Of a stretch of 64,000 nucleotides of DNA, positions 34,101 through 45,965 are shown one piece after another. Below the pieces are notes generated by a model. That model had not been told where the DNA came from, searched no databases, and saw only the letters and a list, made by a program, of their open reading frames with translations. The stretch's first letter is position 1; each line of letters opens with the position of its first letter. The stretch covers positions 62,001 to 126,000 of the forward strand of contig JASJFT010000102.1 in assembly GCA_030770425.1 (NCBI GenBank), written 5' to 3'. Source of the stretch: Darksidea phi (lineage: Eukaryota > Ascomycota > Dothideomycetes > Pleosporales > Lentitheciaceae). The position numbers and the translations under genes are program-made.

Positions 34101-35928
34101 GGAGTCGACAAGGTTGAGGGCATCCCTGATGAGCCGCCACCAATTACCAATGAGGACATCAAAGCTGCTTCAAATTATCTTCGTGGTACTATCGAGGAGG
34201 GTCTGCAAGATACTACGACCGGCGCCATCTCAGCCAGCGATCAACAGTTGACCAAGTTTCACGGAACGTACATGCAGGACGATCGTGATCTCCGGGATGA
34301 GCGAAAAGCACAGGGTCTCGAGCCCGCATACTCCTTCATGATTCGGTGCCGGCTCCCCGGGGGTGTTGCTACGCCTAAGCAATGGCTACAGATGGACGAG
34401 ATCAGTACAAAGCTCGGGAATGAGACCATGAAGCTCACCACCCGGCAAACATTCCAGTTCCACGGCGTTGTCAAGGGGAAGCTCAAGCCCGCAATGCAAG
34501 CTATCAACAAGTCACTCATGACCACTATCGCCGCGTGTGGTGACATCAACCGCAACGTCATGTGCAGCTCCCTTCCCCAACACTCCGCATATCACCGCGA
34601 AGTTCATGCCGTCTCACGAAAGATCAGCGACCACCTCCTCCCTTCCACATCCGCTTACCACGAAATCTGGCTAGAGGATGACGAGACAAAGGAGAAGCGC
34701 AAGGTTGCTGGCGAAGCCGTGCAGGATCACGAGCCCCTCTACGGTCCTACCTACCTACCCCGCAAATTCAAAATCACCATCGCCATCCCGCCACACAACG
34801 ACACCGACGTATATGCTCATGATGTCGGTCTTATCGCCGTGAAGGGCAAGAATGGTCGGCTTGAAGGTTTCAACATTCTGGCTGGTGGCGGCATGGGAGT
34901 CACGCACAATAACAAGAAGACGTACCCTCGCACAGGTAGCATGTTCGGCTACGTGCCGGCTGATCAAGCACACATTGTCTGCGAGAAGATCATGCTCGTC
35001 CAGCGCGACAATGGTGATCGCAAGAATCGCAAGCACGCTCGTCTCAAGTATACTATCGACGACATGGGTATCGATGTGTTTCGTGGCGAAGTTGAGAAGC
35101 TTTGGGGTCAACAATTTGCAGATCCCAAGCCCTTCAAATTTGATTCCAACATCGACACCTTTGGATGGCTGAAGGACGAGCATGGCCTCAATCACTTTAC
35201 ATTCTTCATTGAGAATGGCCGTATCGAAGATACACCCGACTTTCCCATGAAATCCGGTCTTGTCGAAGTAGCAAAGACGCTTAAGGATAAAGCCGAGTTC
35301 CGTCTCACCGGCAACCAGCACTTGATCCTCTCCAACGTCTCAGACGAGGCTCTTCCTGACGTGAAGGCTCTGCTCAAGAAGTACAAGCTCGACAACACAA
35401 ATTTCTCTGGACTGCGCTTGTCTAGCTCCGCATGTGTCGCGTTCCCCACATGCGGTCTCGCCATGGCAGAATCGGAACGTTACCTCCCCGAACTCATCAC
35501 GAAGCTCGAGTCCACGATTGAAGAAGCAGGGCTTCGCCAAGACTCCATCGTCATGCGAATGACCGGCTGCCCCAACGGTTGTGCACGGCCCTGGCTCGCT
35601 GAAGTTGCTTTTGTCGGCAAGGCCTATGGTGCTTACAACATGTACCTTGGCGGCGGATACCATGGCCAGCGGTTAAACAAGCTGTATCGCAGCTCGATCA
35701 AGGAAGACGAGATTCTAGATATAATGAAGCCGATGATCAAGCACTACGCCAAGGACCGGCAACAAGGCGAACATTTTGGCGACTTTGTGATCCGGAGTGG
35801 GTATATCCAAGAGACAACGCATGGGACGAACTTCCATGAGAACGTAAGTGCATACATCTCGGTTATTCTTTTGGGCCATTGCTAATTCCATAATGTAGAC
35901 TGCGGAAGAGGAATCAGACGAAGAGTAG
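31110..35928 (+). CDS. MET5: Sulfite reductase (NADPH) hemoprotein beta subunit
   Basis: Exons 31110-31140, 31251-31390, 31446-35843 and 35899-35928 give 1532 aa, slightly longer than yeast Met5/Ecm17. The protein starts MGSITTAGE. An N-terminal pyruvate-oxidoreductase-like region is followed by a flavodoxin-like domain (ILFASDNGNAENLSKRLARR, about residues 788-930). Two NiR/SiR halves come next: FMIRCRLPGGVATPKQWLQM, NVMCSSLP. The siroheme/4Fe-4S cysteines are CVAFPTC (about 1385) and GCPNGCARPW (about 1431). It catalyses six-electron reduction of sulfite to sulfide in cysteine and methionine synthesis. A Ser/Thr-rich insert around residues 160-230 looks disordered. The last exon encodes only nine residues, an acidic tail (TAEEESDEE), after a 55-bp intron. 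Its divergent neighbour FAD1 makes FAD, the cofactor of the partner alpha subunit. Confidence 0.96.
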
Positions 35929-36259
35929 ATGTGCATAGTGAGCCAGTCCGAGAGAAAAGCGATACTAAAACGGAGACGATTTCTTGATATGCATGCATTT
36001 GATGATTATGTGGCGGCTACTTCTTCTGACCTCATGCACTGGCGTTAGTGGTGTTGGAGAAATTCCGCATGCGTTGTACGCCTAGTTCTGAATCTAAATG
36101 AAACCTTTCTGCATTATGCGTTTCCGTCACCAATATTATTATACGCGGGTAAACCACGCAAAAAAGTCAGCTGTCCGCTAGAGATAGTGTCGGTTATGCG
36201 CTTTGCATTGCTACAAAGTGTCCATTACACTCCGCTGCCCCATCCAATGCAACATCCTC
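35929..36259. other. Intergenic space between convergent MET5 and TYW1
   Basis: 331 bp between two converging stop codons, so it should hold both 3' ends. No other feature is seen. Confidence 0.5.
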
Positions 36260-38737
36260 TCAAAACTCCAAAGCCTTAACACCACTCTTCCCCATGCCCA
36301 TCTCCACTTCCTCACCAGCAGCACCAGCATCAGCACCATCCTCGCCCTTCGGCCTCTTCCCCTTCCGCCAAACCCTCTGATCCCTCGGATCAAACCCGCC
36401 ATTCCCCCACAACGCCCATTCGGGTGTCTCCTCTCCCACATAATCTTCGGGTCTCCACCCGACCACCTTTCCACTCTCATCCGTCCTAGACCCTTGCACC
36501 TTTCCCTCAAAGAGCTCGTAAAACCGATCAAAGTCAATCCTAGTAGCCCACTTGCCCTGGCGCTGGAAGCGCGCCCGATCAGCGAGTAGCACGCAGCACG
36601 AATGCGCGTGCTCGGCTGCTATGCCGTACGAGAGCTTGCGCGAGGTGAGCTCGTCCGCGAGCGCGCTGACGAAGGAAGATACTTCGGAGTAGAAGGGGAC
36701 GTTTTGCATGGTTAGGCCTGCGGAGCCGGCGGCGGGGGTGCCGCAATATGTGACGCCTTTTACCTCTACGAAGCCTGGGAGAGCGCGTTGGATCAAATCC
36801 GCATAGCCCTTGACCTCGTCGTCGATATTAAAGCCCTTGACGAGCGTAAGGCGGAATACCGTGCGCTGTTCAAAGCGGCGATTGCGCAGTATATCTAAGC
36901 ATGCGCAGAACCGTTCCCAGAAGTCGCGGTGGAGGGGGCGATCTATTTTGCGCAAAGAGTCTTTGTTGGAGGCGTCGATGGAGACGTAGAGTTGCGTTAC
37001 GGGGACGAGGGAGGCGAGTTGCGCGGGATGTTGGGCGTTGCAGACGAGGAAGGTGGAGATGCGCTGGTTGTGCATGAGGGTGAGGAGCTCGTTGATGTGT
37101 GGGTAGAAGATGGGTTCGCCGACGAGGGAGAGGGCGCAGTGGCGGATGCGCATTGCTTCGGCGAAGCGCTCGGCTCGGACGCCGGGGACACCTTTCATCA
37201 TTTTGATCTTTTTGTAGTGTGCGGTTGTTATGCCCGAAAAGATCATGTCGGGTGGGTCGGTGATCCATCGCCATGTTGTTCCTACGGGGTTCGTTCCATG
37301 TCGCCAGCAGAATACGCATTTATTCGAACAAGATAATGATGGTGTAGCTTCCATGCACAAATGCGACTGGATACCGTAGAAGGAGTATTTGTAGCAGGAG
37401 CCGCGGCCCCGGAGGGCAGATTTGGTCCAGCGGCAGATTTTCACGCCGGAGTGCGAACCGATTATGCTGTAACCTTGTTTTGTGAGGGCAGCATGAGTTG
37501 GGGATGTCGTGGGAACCATTTCCTTGGGCGCGGGAACTGGTTTCGAGGTGCGGGTAGACTTGTAGGTTGTGAAGTCGATTGGGATGGGGGTGGAGGAGGG
37601 GTCGACCATAGAGCCCAAGTCTTCGACATCGTCGACGCGTGCGGGCTTCTCGGATCTTGTAGTCCGTCGGTTGGAATCATCGCTATCGCTAGCCTCTGAG
37701 ACATCCATGTCATCCTCGTCGCTCTCAGCGGGGTCTCCGCTTCCTGGAACGCCTTCGCCCAAGCCCCGTCCTGCTGCAATCTCAACGAGCGTTTCTTGGA
37801 CTCCTACACGCCACTCTTCTAGCCGAGTTTCAGCATCACCCTTCACATCCCCCATACCCAGCGGATACGCTCTCTTTCTCCCCGTCAACCTCGCCATCCA
37901 TCTATCCACTTCCCTCGCCTGATTGCAAAAGCCTTCTTTCTCCGTCGGCCATCCTTCTTTATCCCCAAACCCAAACACCGAGTATCCCAGCAGCCCACTC
38001 AGCGGCGCAGTATCGATCCTAAAATCATTGTGCGTCTCCCGAAGGTTCTCGAGGAAAATGTCAAGCACGGTATCAATGTTGTAAGACGGAACGATTATGA
38101 AGTAGAAGTACTTCACGTTTGCTTCGGCTTTTGGAGGGCTGATGAAGAAATCGTCATACTCGATGTACGAAAGGTCGTAGACTTGCGGCGGGAGAAATGA
38201 GGCAGCTTGTTCACATCCGGCAGTCCATTCGGTGAGGATCTTAGCGCACTGGGTGGCGTAACGCTCGGTAGTGCCAGAAAGTGATTGGAAGAAGACGAGG
38301 GGTCGGACCTTGTCTGTTTGGTAATTGAAATTGGGAATCGTCTCCGGCGTTTTCTTTACCCTTTTCTTGCCCTTGACTGTCTTAGGAACCTTATTCGCTT
38401 TTACTATTGGCGCCGCCACAACAGATTCCTCTTCCGCATGGTTATCCAAGTTCAACTCCGCAGGCACAAGTGTGGTATTTTCCGGCAACCACTCAGGCTT
38501 CAATTCTACCACAGTCTTCTCAACCGGCGACGGCGGAGACGACGTAATTGAAACCTTCCTTCGCCTACTTTGGAGGTATAGCGTAAGTTGTACGAGTGCG
38601 GCGACAGAAACGGCGGACAGTAGTATCGGTATTCGATGAGTGTGCCATATAAGCAGCAGCTCTATAATTTTTGTCAGCTTCTACGTCCTTTCTGCAAGGA
38701 GGCCACACTCACCAGCAGGCAGCCACCAAAGCTCCAT
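36260..38737 (-). CDS. TYW1: tRNA 4-demethylwyosine synthase (radical SAM, wybutosine pathway)
   Basis: Exons 38737-38713 and 38661-36260 give 808 aa. A short hydrophobic segment near the N-terminus (IPILLSAVSVAALVQLTLYL) looks like a membrane anchor. The flavodoxin-like domain lies at about 120-275 (VFFQSLSGTTERYATQCAKI, LLGYSVFGFGDKEGWPTEKE). An acidic linker (SDEDDMDVSEASDSDD) follows. The radical SAM core has the Cys motif CSNKCVFCW (about 455), then GEPIFYPHINELL, LYVSIDASNKDSLRKIDRPL and VKGVTYCG. TYW1 condenses N1-methylguanosine-37 of tRNA-Phe with pyruvate to form the tricyclic wyosine base that helps keep the reading frame. A basic C-terminal tail completes the protein. It converges with MET5. 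Confidence 0.95.
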
Positions 38738-39377
38738 TGCTGTGGTTGTTACTCGACCTTTGAAGCGGCGCAATGGGCCGCCGTGAACTTTTGCGAAGTG
38801 TGGGGTTAATAGCGGGGTGCCAAGACACGAACAACCGGCTTCATTCAATGCGTTCAACGGAGCCGAATAGTGGTCAATGTTATTACCTTTCAATGGCTTT
38901 AAAAATGAGCAGAGCTGGAACCAAGTCAACTTTCAGCTGCTCTACCAGAGATGAAACGAATAATGCGATTGGAGAGCGGTTTTGGGGGTGCCGAACAGTT
39001 GAGTTCTCGGGATCTTGCTGCAGGACGAGCGAGACAATATTTACTAACCAGATATATGAGCGTTTGTACAAATATATGTTACACTCATATGCTGCGAAGC
39101 CCCCAAGACTGTCATACCTACCTTGGCATATGGCAAAAAACACAGCCACGCCCTACATGAGAAAGGTATCTTCCATGCCCATGACCCCATATTCTCCACG
39201 TCATAAGTTAGGAGTAAAATATGTGACATATAACGCTTCCAATGCCGTGAAGCGCCTAAGCGTTTTAATACTATGCTCTCGATAATTATATCTGCTAATA
39301 TGTTCCGTCAATGTTCCGCGTTGATCCGCACATCGTGAGAGCGTAAGACCTTGAGGTCCTTCACAAGTCACCTTTCT
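38738..39377. other. Region between TYW1 and SCC2
   Basis: 640 bp containing the TYW1 promoter and the 3' flank of SCC2. An open frame on the plus strand (38773-39285) overlaps its antisense partner and shows no family motif, so it is not called. Confidence 0.4.
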
Positions 39378-42300
39378 TCAATCCCAGCTATCCATCTCGG
39401 GAGTTTTGGAGTTCCTCTTCTTGATCTTGGCTCCGGTAGTTCGAGCTCTTGACTTCTTTGGCGTATTGCCATTCAGTGCTGTCGACTTTCTCTTGCGTGA
39501 GCGTCCGCTCGTTGGTATGGCGGAGGCCTCATCGCCACCTTCATCTGGCGTGACGTAACCCGCCGGATCGTTACCATCTTCGTCCTCGTCTCCAAACTGT
39601 GCATCCTTATCTACTTCGAGCAACTCCGCAAAGTCGTAGCAGCGCTTCGTCATCGTCTCACGGCTGTCCAATGAGTTATAGATCAGCTCAAGACGCTCCC
39701 ATAGCTCTTTACCAGATATCAAGTTGTTGCGTAAGGCAGGTTTCTGGAAGTCTTTGTGTGGAATGCGCCCGGCGAGGTTGCCCAAATTATAAGCTTTGCG
39801 GACGAAGCAGCGCGTTTCCCACATCATCTGGAGGATCATGCATCCTCGCGTAATTTGCAGAAATCGAGCGTCAGTAATAGAAGACTCGAGGACCTGCGCA
39901 GGTGGGGGGGCTAGGACAGCCTCGCCAACAACAGCCTCACTAGAGGTATTGTGTAGTTGTTGCTGAAGCTGGGGCTGCAGCTCGGGTGTGGCTTTCTTCG
40001 GTAGCTCCGTCTCGACCGCGACTCCAACCGAAGGGCCAGTGTGTTTCAACACAATATTCTCAAGCGCATTCGTGATGATTGCGACGTCCTCCAGTTTCGG
40101 TACATCAAACAAGCCCAGGTTCTCTAAACAGAACCGCGCGAACAGAAGTGCGGTGGAGCCTGCCGCATCTTCCTCGAGGTTAACAAGCTCGAAGTCCATG
40201 TGCTTACAGAGGTTGTCAATGAATTTCTTGAGCGTCTTCCTATTGCCACCTTTCAAAGCGTTGAAAACATGGAGCATTTTGGGCTTGTAAGTCGATGCAA
40301 TCATTCCGTGAGCATCTTTGTAGACTTCTTGTTGGTAGTCGAAGGCCATTTTGATTGCCGCCATGTATTCTTTCTCGAACATTGATTCGTGAGCATTGTG
40401 AATCTTCCTATGCTCGGCGGCCGCATTTTGTGCTATCTGCACATTCGACGACGAGCCTAGGGCAATGAGCGCCGGCCCGCATTCCTTGGGATGTACCAAG
40501 CCTTGTCGACTGATACTAGTAATGATGTTAGTCGCCAGGAGGGCCAGCTCATCATCATTCTTCAGAGCAATGTCAACAATTTCCGAGAGAAATTTGCGTG
40601 CCAGGTAGTTCGTTGTGAGTTGGCCGTCACCAGCTACAAATGTTATACCTAGGCGACCAACTGGCCCTGTCGATTCTTCACCACCACCAGCGCCGTTATG
40701 TCCATCTTCAGATGGCCTCTCGGCTACTAGGAAGAAGTCGTGGAATTGAGTGAGAGCAACCCGTTTCAACGATGGAATATCGTTTTTGAAAACCACTCTG
40801 AATGTTGTCTCGACATCTGCCCGCATGAAAAGACCGGGAGCTCCTTGGCAGATCTCACCCACACTACATAAGGCGTGTTCGCGAGTAGTTAGATTCCAAG
40901 ACTGCTTGGTAAAAGACCGGACGGTCTCAAGTAGAATGACTGACGGCGCCTTCCCGGCAGGCTTGAACAGGTCTTTTAGCTGGTCCGCAGTAGCCTTCTT
41001 GCCGTCTACAAACTTCTTAGCCATAGCTGCGAGCGAACTTCGAAAGAGATCGGCCTTATTATCGAAGTTGCAGATCTTCCCCAAAGTGCCAATGAGGATC
41101 AAGTAGGACAAGATCTTGCCTTCTGCCGCTGCAGCAACCTCCTGCGTGGACGATGAGAAAGGCTGAAGCTGAACTAGCGTAGACGAGATAACCTGTATCA
41201 GCTTGTTGAATCCATTCTTGGCCAAGGGGCTGACCATCCAAGTACACTGCACGACATCCATCAGGGTGCTTTTGCCAGCGGCGTTCCCTCGAGCTGCCCA
41301 CATGGCTAACTTGGGTATGATTTTGCTCAGCAACAGCCATACTTCATCCGCGAAGTCTGTTTGAAGATTGGGCAGATGAGGGAGAACGAAGCGGAAGATA
41401 GTGACGGTCGGCCGTAGGATGTCGAGATCATCTGTAGTGACAGGATTCTTGACATAGAGCTTCAAAAGTTGAAGTTGGTCTTGAGTAATAAGGCCTGGGC
41501 TCACTCTTGTGAGGATACTAAGCGTACGTAGGACATGCTCCTGCGAACAACCTGCGGCCATGGACTCGGGGCTGATCACACCTTCCACCATGTCTGCGAC
41601 CAGATCTTTGCAAATTGCAAAATGTGCAGCGGCGTTCGGACCTTTGCTAGCTAGGGCATCTAGGAAGAATTTCTCGAAAGCCTCGAGGTGAACTGCTTGA
41701 CCTTGGATCCGCCGTACCGTTTGTACTAAGAGCGACGCTCTCTGCACACGGCGAAGTTTCAATTGATTCTCGTCGGCCCTACCATATGCATCGGGTGATT
41801 TCAGCCAGATTTCCTCTAGCGCTTGACGAGCTATCTCTGCGATCGACTTCTCGTGGTCCTGGGATGGAAGGAGCAAAGACGCGATGATTCCGAGCTTATG
41901 TTCGTTTGAAGTGGAGCTCAGATATATCTTCTTCAAGAGGTTGATTGCCTTCCTCTTCGGACCATTAGAAGGATCAGTTGTAAGGCCTAAAACACTTTGC
42001 AAGCAGTGGCGTTCCAAGGCTGGGTTTCCTTCCAGACACTTCGAAACCAGAGACACTGCATCCGCACGGACTAGCGGTGAATTATCGCGCAGTAGATTGA
42101 TGACGCCCATGACAGATTTCTCCGGCATTGCTTGCGGATCCTTGTTGAGAAAGGATTCAATGTTCTTAATGGCTCTAGACTTGAGCGTCGCAGCAGTGTC
42201 CTGTGTATACTGAAGCATGGTGTTCACGACGTGAGTAAAGTACTGACAGAAAGGTTGTTGCAAAGTTATGACGCCAGCAGCGAGCTGACTCTGTGTTTCC

Positions 42301-45066
42301 GCAACGGTCTGAAATTTACTGGGTTGGGATGTCAACTAAATTTTCTGTAAATATCAAGAGAGCACTTACTATTCGCGGGACAACCACTTTGGATCCACAA
42401 TCATGGTTTCGAGGCGTACTTCAAGTTCGGACATAGCTTGATCAGGAGGCGTTTCTTTGTTGCTCATACCAAGCACTTGACCGACAAATCCAAGCCACAG
42501 CGTAACGTAGCAGCCTCGTATAGATTGGAGATGTGAAGCGTCTTGGTTGGGTTCGACTTTCAGATAGTCGGGGAGACTTTCGATGACCATTCGATACGGC
42601 CCCTGGAAGCCGAGCAAGTCCTTTTTGTGGATACCCTTATCTAACGCATCTTCAGTAAGCCGATCCAGTTTCGCGGAAAGTTCAGACTGCGAGATGTCAA
42701 GGTCGCGCTTGAGACGTTTTACCCGTAGCTTGAAGTCGATGATTCCACAACCCATTGTCCCAAGCATGGCGAGCGCCATATCCCGGTTAGATTGACCTTT
42801 GAGGATATTGAACATCCGCCCGAATAATGGCTCCAGAAGAATGGGCGCAGCAGGCCATTCTGGAGATCCGAGCACATTGCAAAAGTCCTCGACAAACATA
42901 TCCAAGAGGTTTCGAAATGGCTTGTCTCCCGTCTTAGAAACATTCAAGGCTCTCTCGGTGAGAATCAGAGCGATGCGTTGGGCTATGCCTGTAGCATTTG
43001 TCATGAGCCCTTTCGCGATAGACTTTGCGGAGCGTTGGTCTTTAGGTCTCGCTTTGACACTCACTGTCGACTGGTTCTCAGGCTCAAAGTCATGTTCCTC
43101 GTCATCGGTCGACTCGTGTTGCAGTTTAGGCGCTTCCACCTTTTTGTGTTGATTTCGTTGATACGTCGCAGCCACCTGAACGAAGTTCATAAACAGCGCA
43201 GATACCGTCATTATGGGAGGATCACGTGGCGACTTGAACTGTCTAGCGTTGACACCCTTATCCGGCAACTTTTCCAGGTTGTTCAATATCTCTGAGATGA
43301 TGTACTGTTGGTGGTCTGCATGTGACGCAAAGATCCGGATAAGAACCTCCATAGCCGCCTGGCGCAAGGTCTCGAACCTCTGGATGCCGAAAACGGAGTC
43401 TTTTTCGGAGTCGCTGTTTTGTTGAACGATTAGAGCTAGGGCGAGGTGTTCGATAGGGTTCACCGCGCTGTCTGATAGAGACACTTTGCCGATTACATTT
43501 GCGAGGAGTTGCGTTACACTCGTACACAACCGAAGGACAGAAAGCATCTTGTCCTTGAGCTTCGACGCAGAAGCGAACAGTTCATACGATTGGCCCGAAC
43601 GACGAGACTCCAAAACCGGAAAGATGCATAACTCTAGGACCCGTTTCACGGCCTCGATGATTAGGATCACAAGGTCCTCGGGAGTGACGCGTCTGTCTTC
43701 GCAGCCCTCTAGCATGGAAGTTAGAACAAGCTTGGCGGCTTTGAGTCCTGATTCTGCGATTCGTACATGCCCATGCCAGGACTCTAAGTCATCTTGGCTG
43801 AAAAAGGCGGGTTGATCCGTAGCCGTGACGGAGGGCTCGCATAGTGAATGTATCCGTAGGATAGTGTCCACAGAAACGGAAGAGAAGCAGCCGGTTGCGC
43901 AAACGGCCATGACTCGGTCGTAGAGACGATCAAGTGTGTCGGACTCCATGACAGTAAGATCAGAATCCAAGCAGGCGACTTTAACAAAGTATTCTGATTG
44001 GTCAATATCCTCCTGCTCTTCGGAAAGCTTTTTGGCAAACTTATGGAGCTGGTTGATCTTCTGTTCGGCGAGCTCCCGTTCCTGCGGCCGCAGCATGGAC
44101 AGACCGGTATCTTGCTGGCGGTCCTCGCGCTGTTGCCGCACCTGGCCGTCACCGGTTGAGATGTGATCGTAACGGCGGTACTCCTCGCGCCTAATAGTTG
44201 GCGGTAGCGGTTTGACAACGACTGCCAGACCCGAGCGAGGCGGAGCGCTACTAGCACTAGAAGCAGGCGTGCTAGGTGGGTATGGCTGGGCACTGTTCTT
44301 TGTGTACGCAGCGTGATTCGGACTGGAAGCTACTGGTTGTGCAGGCGTTCGAGTAGTGGGCGGGGATACTGCTTGTCGCAGAGTTTCCTGTTTCACTCTA
44401 GGCCGCTGAGGAGAAGGAGCACCTTCTGCTACGTACAGTCAGTGAAAGGTCGGCACATATGGGGAGTGAAACTTGCGCAGATAGTGTACATTTGTCTGAC
44501 TCAAGAGCATGCTAGCAAAAGGACTGAGAGAAGGGACCTTCGTAGGAATCGCTTCATTAATCTGTCCATCCGGGCTGTCGGGCGGAGGTGTAGCAAGCTG
44601 TGCCGTGGGCTTGAAGTGACTAGGAAAGTAAGCAAAGGTATCGCTTCGAAAGGGTTGGACCTCACAATTGACTCATCTCATGAGGGTTCCCAAGTAGGTT
44701 CCGCAGCTCACGCAACGTATTCTCTAGGTGTTGAGCTGTAGAGGTCGGTCCCTTTATCTCTTCATTCAAGATGCCGACAGCCCTTCGGGCGGCAGTCTGT
44801 TGTTCGATAGACAGCGTTGTAGGAGGAGTGGGCGGTTCAGCGAGGGGGAAAGGAATCATGTCTATAAAATGTCAGATTGATGGTCTAAGATACGTGAGAG
44901 AGCGGTGCGGGCAGAGGCGACAGGTAAAGGCGGGCTACTGACCAGGCGAGAACGGCACTACCGAGGTGAATGGGGAATAGGGAAGCGCTTCATCCACGGT
45001 GGGAGGACGGAAAGGCAGTCCCCCACCATTGGCGTTGTGCCAGTTCCCATTTTCGTGACCCGACAT
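39378..45066 (-). CDS. SCC2: Cohesin loader subunit Scc2/Mis4/Nipped-B
   Basis: Exons 45066-44943, 44861-44666, 44619-44490, 44405-42370 and 42318-39378 give 1808 aa. The N-terminus (MSGHENGNWHNANGGGLPFR) and the next 300 residues are Pro/Ser-rich and include PPPTIRREEYRR-type sequence. The rest is alpha-solenoid HEAT-like: LEPLFGRMFNILKGQSNRDM, LKSRAIKNIESFLNKDPQAM, SPLVRADAVSLVSKCLEGNP (the conserved 'loaded repeat' segment), and LFARFCLENLGLFDVPKLED. A basic C-terminal tail (SRKRKSTALNGNTPKKSRAR) is nuclear-localisation-like. Scc2 with Scc4 loads cohesin onto chromosomes. The third intron's acceptor could be CTCAG at 44406 (used here, best polypyrimidine tract) or one slightly upstream; the rest of the structure is firm. 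It is divergent from RPA12. Confidence 0.93.
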
Positions 45067-45421
45067 TGCGTGCCAGTGGGGTGTTGTAAGTATCGTTGAT
45101 GCGGCGAAGCGAAGCAAACAGGGCTCTCGCTATCGTCTTCGGGCTACTACCGCAGCAGGGGAGATAAGGACGACCGATATGGGAAGTCTGAGAATTGCAT
45201 CGTCTTTAATAGCACAACTAGCGAGACCCGCCACGATTAAACGTATGATGGACGGACGGACGCGTCGGAGTAAAGAAGACGTGCCCCAGTAAAACGTGAT
45301 CACGTGTATATCCCCACTAGGGTGCCCAACTTTTGTTCCAGGGTCCAGAGTCTGTACTCCAGACGGCATCTCCATCATCACCTCAGCAAAACACCAGTAT
45401 ATCCAAGAATTGTTCGTCGAG
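45067..45421. promoter_or_regulatory. Shared divergent promoter region of SCC2 and RPA12
   Basis: 355 bp separate the two start codons. No consensus element could be assigned confidently. Confidence 0.45.
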
Positions 45422-45890
45422 ATGTCCGCAATTGGCTCCCTCGTCTTCTGCACCGACTGTGGCAATCTCCTCGATGGCAGCGCCGGCAAACAGAACGCAA
45501 TCCTCACTTGCCAGATCTGCGGCGCATCATGCAGAGGTACCCCCTCCGCATCTCAAGACAACCTCTAAGCCGAACTCACATCCCGCAGATACCTCCTCAA
45601 AAGTCGTTGTTACGCATTCCAAGCCCGACGCCTTCCCCTCAACGCTGCGCGCAAAGCGGTCGGAGGTGCAGACCATCACTGAAGCCGATATGCAGACCCA
45701 CGCCGTTGTCAACCAGCCATGCGAAAAGTGCGGGCGTGAGGAAGTCAGATTCTATACCCAACAGCTGCGCAGTGCAGACGAAGGCTCTACTGTGTTCTAT
45801 GAGTGTGATTGCGGGCACAAGTTCGTCTCTCCACTTCCGAGCATGGGTTTTCGCTAACGCATATCCTACAGATGGAACGTAAACAATTGA
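45422..45890 (+). CDS. RPA12: RNA polymerase I subunit Rpa12 (TFIIS-like zinc ribbons)
   Basis: Exons 45422-45536, 45589-45820 and 45872-45890 give 121 aa, the usual size. The N-terminal ribbon has [10 protein letters not shown] and CQICGASC (two CxxC pairs). The C-terminal ribbon has [20 protein letters not shown] followed by [14 protein letters not shown]; the acidic DE pair of the TFIIS hairpin is present as ADEG. The last intron (donor GTTCGT, branch CTAAC, acceptor CTACAG) was accepted because it yields the family-typical ending CGHKWNVNN; reading through it gives an unrelated tail. Rpa12 supports transcript cleavage and termination by RNA polymerase I in the nucleolus. The last zinc pair reads CxC rather than CxxC. 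Confidence 0.92.
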
Positions 45891-45965
45891 GTTCATAACA
45901 TGGCCTACTTTTCTCCCTTGCCCAGTGTACCCAAACGCCTTATGCATGCATCAATAGCGGACCCA

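Noticed and set aside
35844..35885. MET5 ending in a hydrophobic tail (VSAYISVILLGHC)
   Set aside because: A GTAAGT donor and TAATGTAG acceptor define a terminal intron. Splicing gives an acidic tail in phase, while the read-through tail is intron sequence.
38773..39285. 170-codon plus-strand open frame between TYW1 and SCC2
   Set aside because: It has no recognisable domain, overlaps the TYW1 upstream region, and its minus-strand frame is equally open.
45821..45857. RPA12 ending in [11 protein letters not shown]
   Set aside because: A CTAAC branch and CTACAG acceptor downstream give the typical ending HKWNVNN, so this stretch is intronic.
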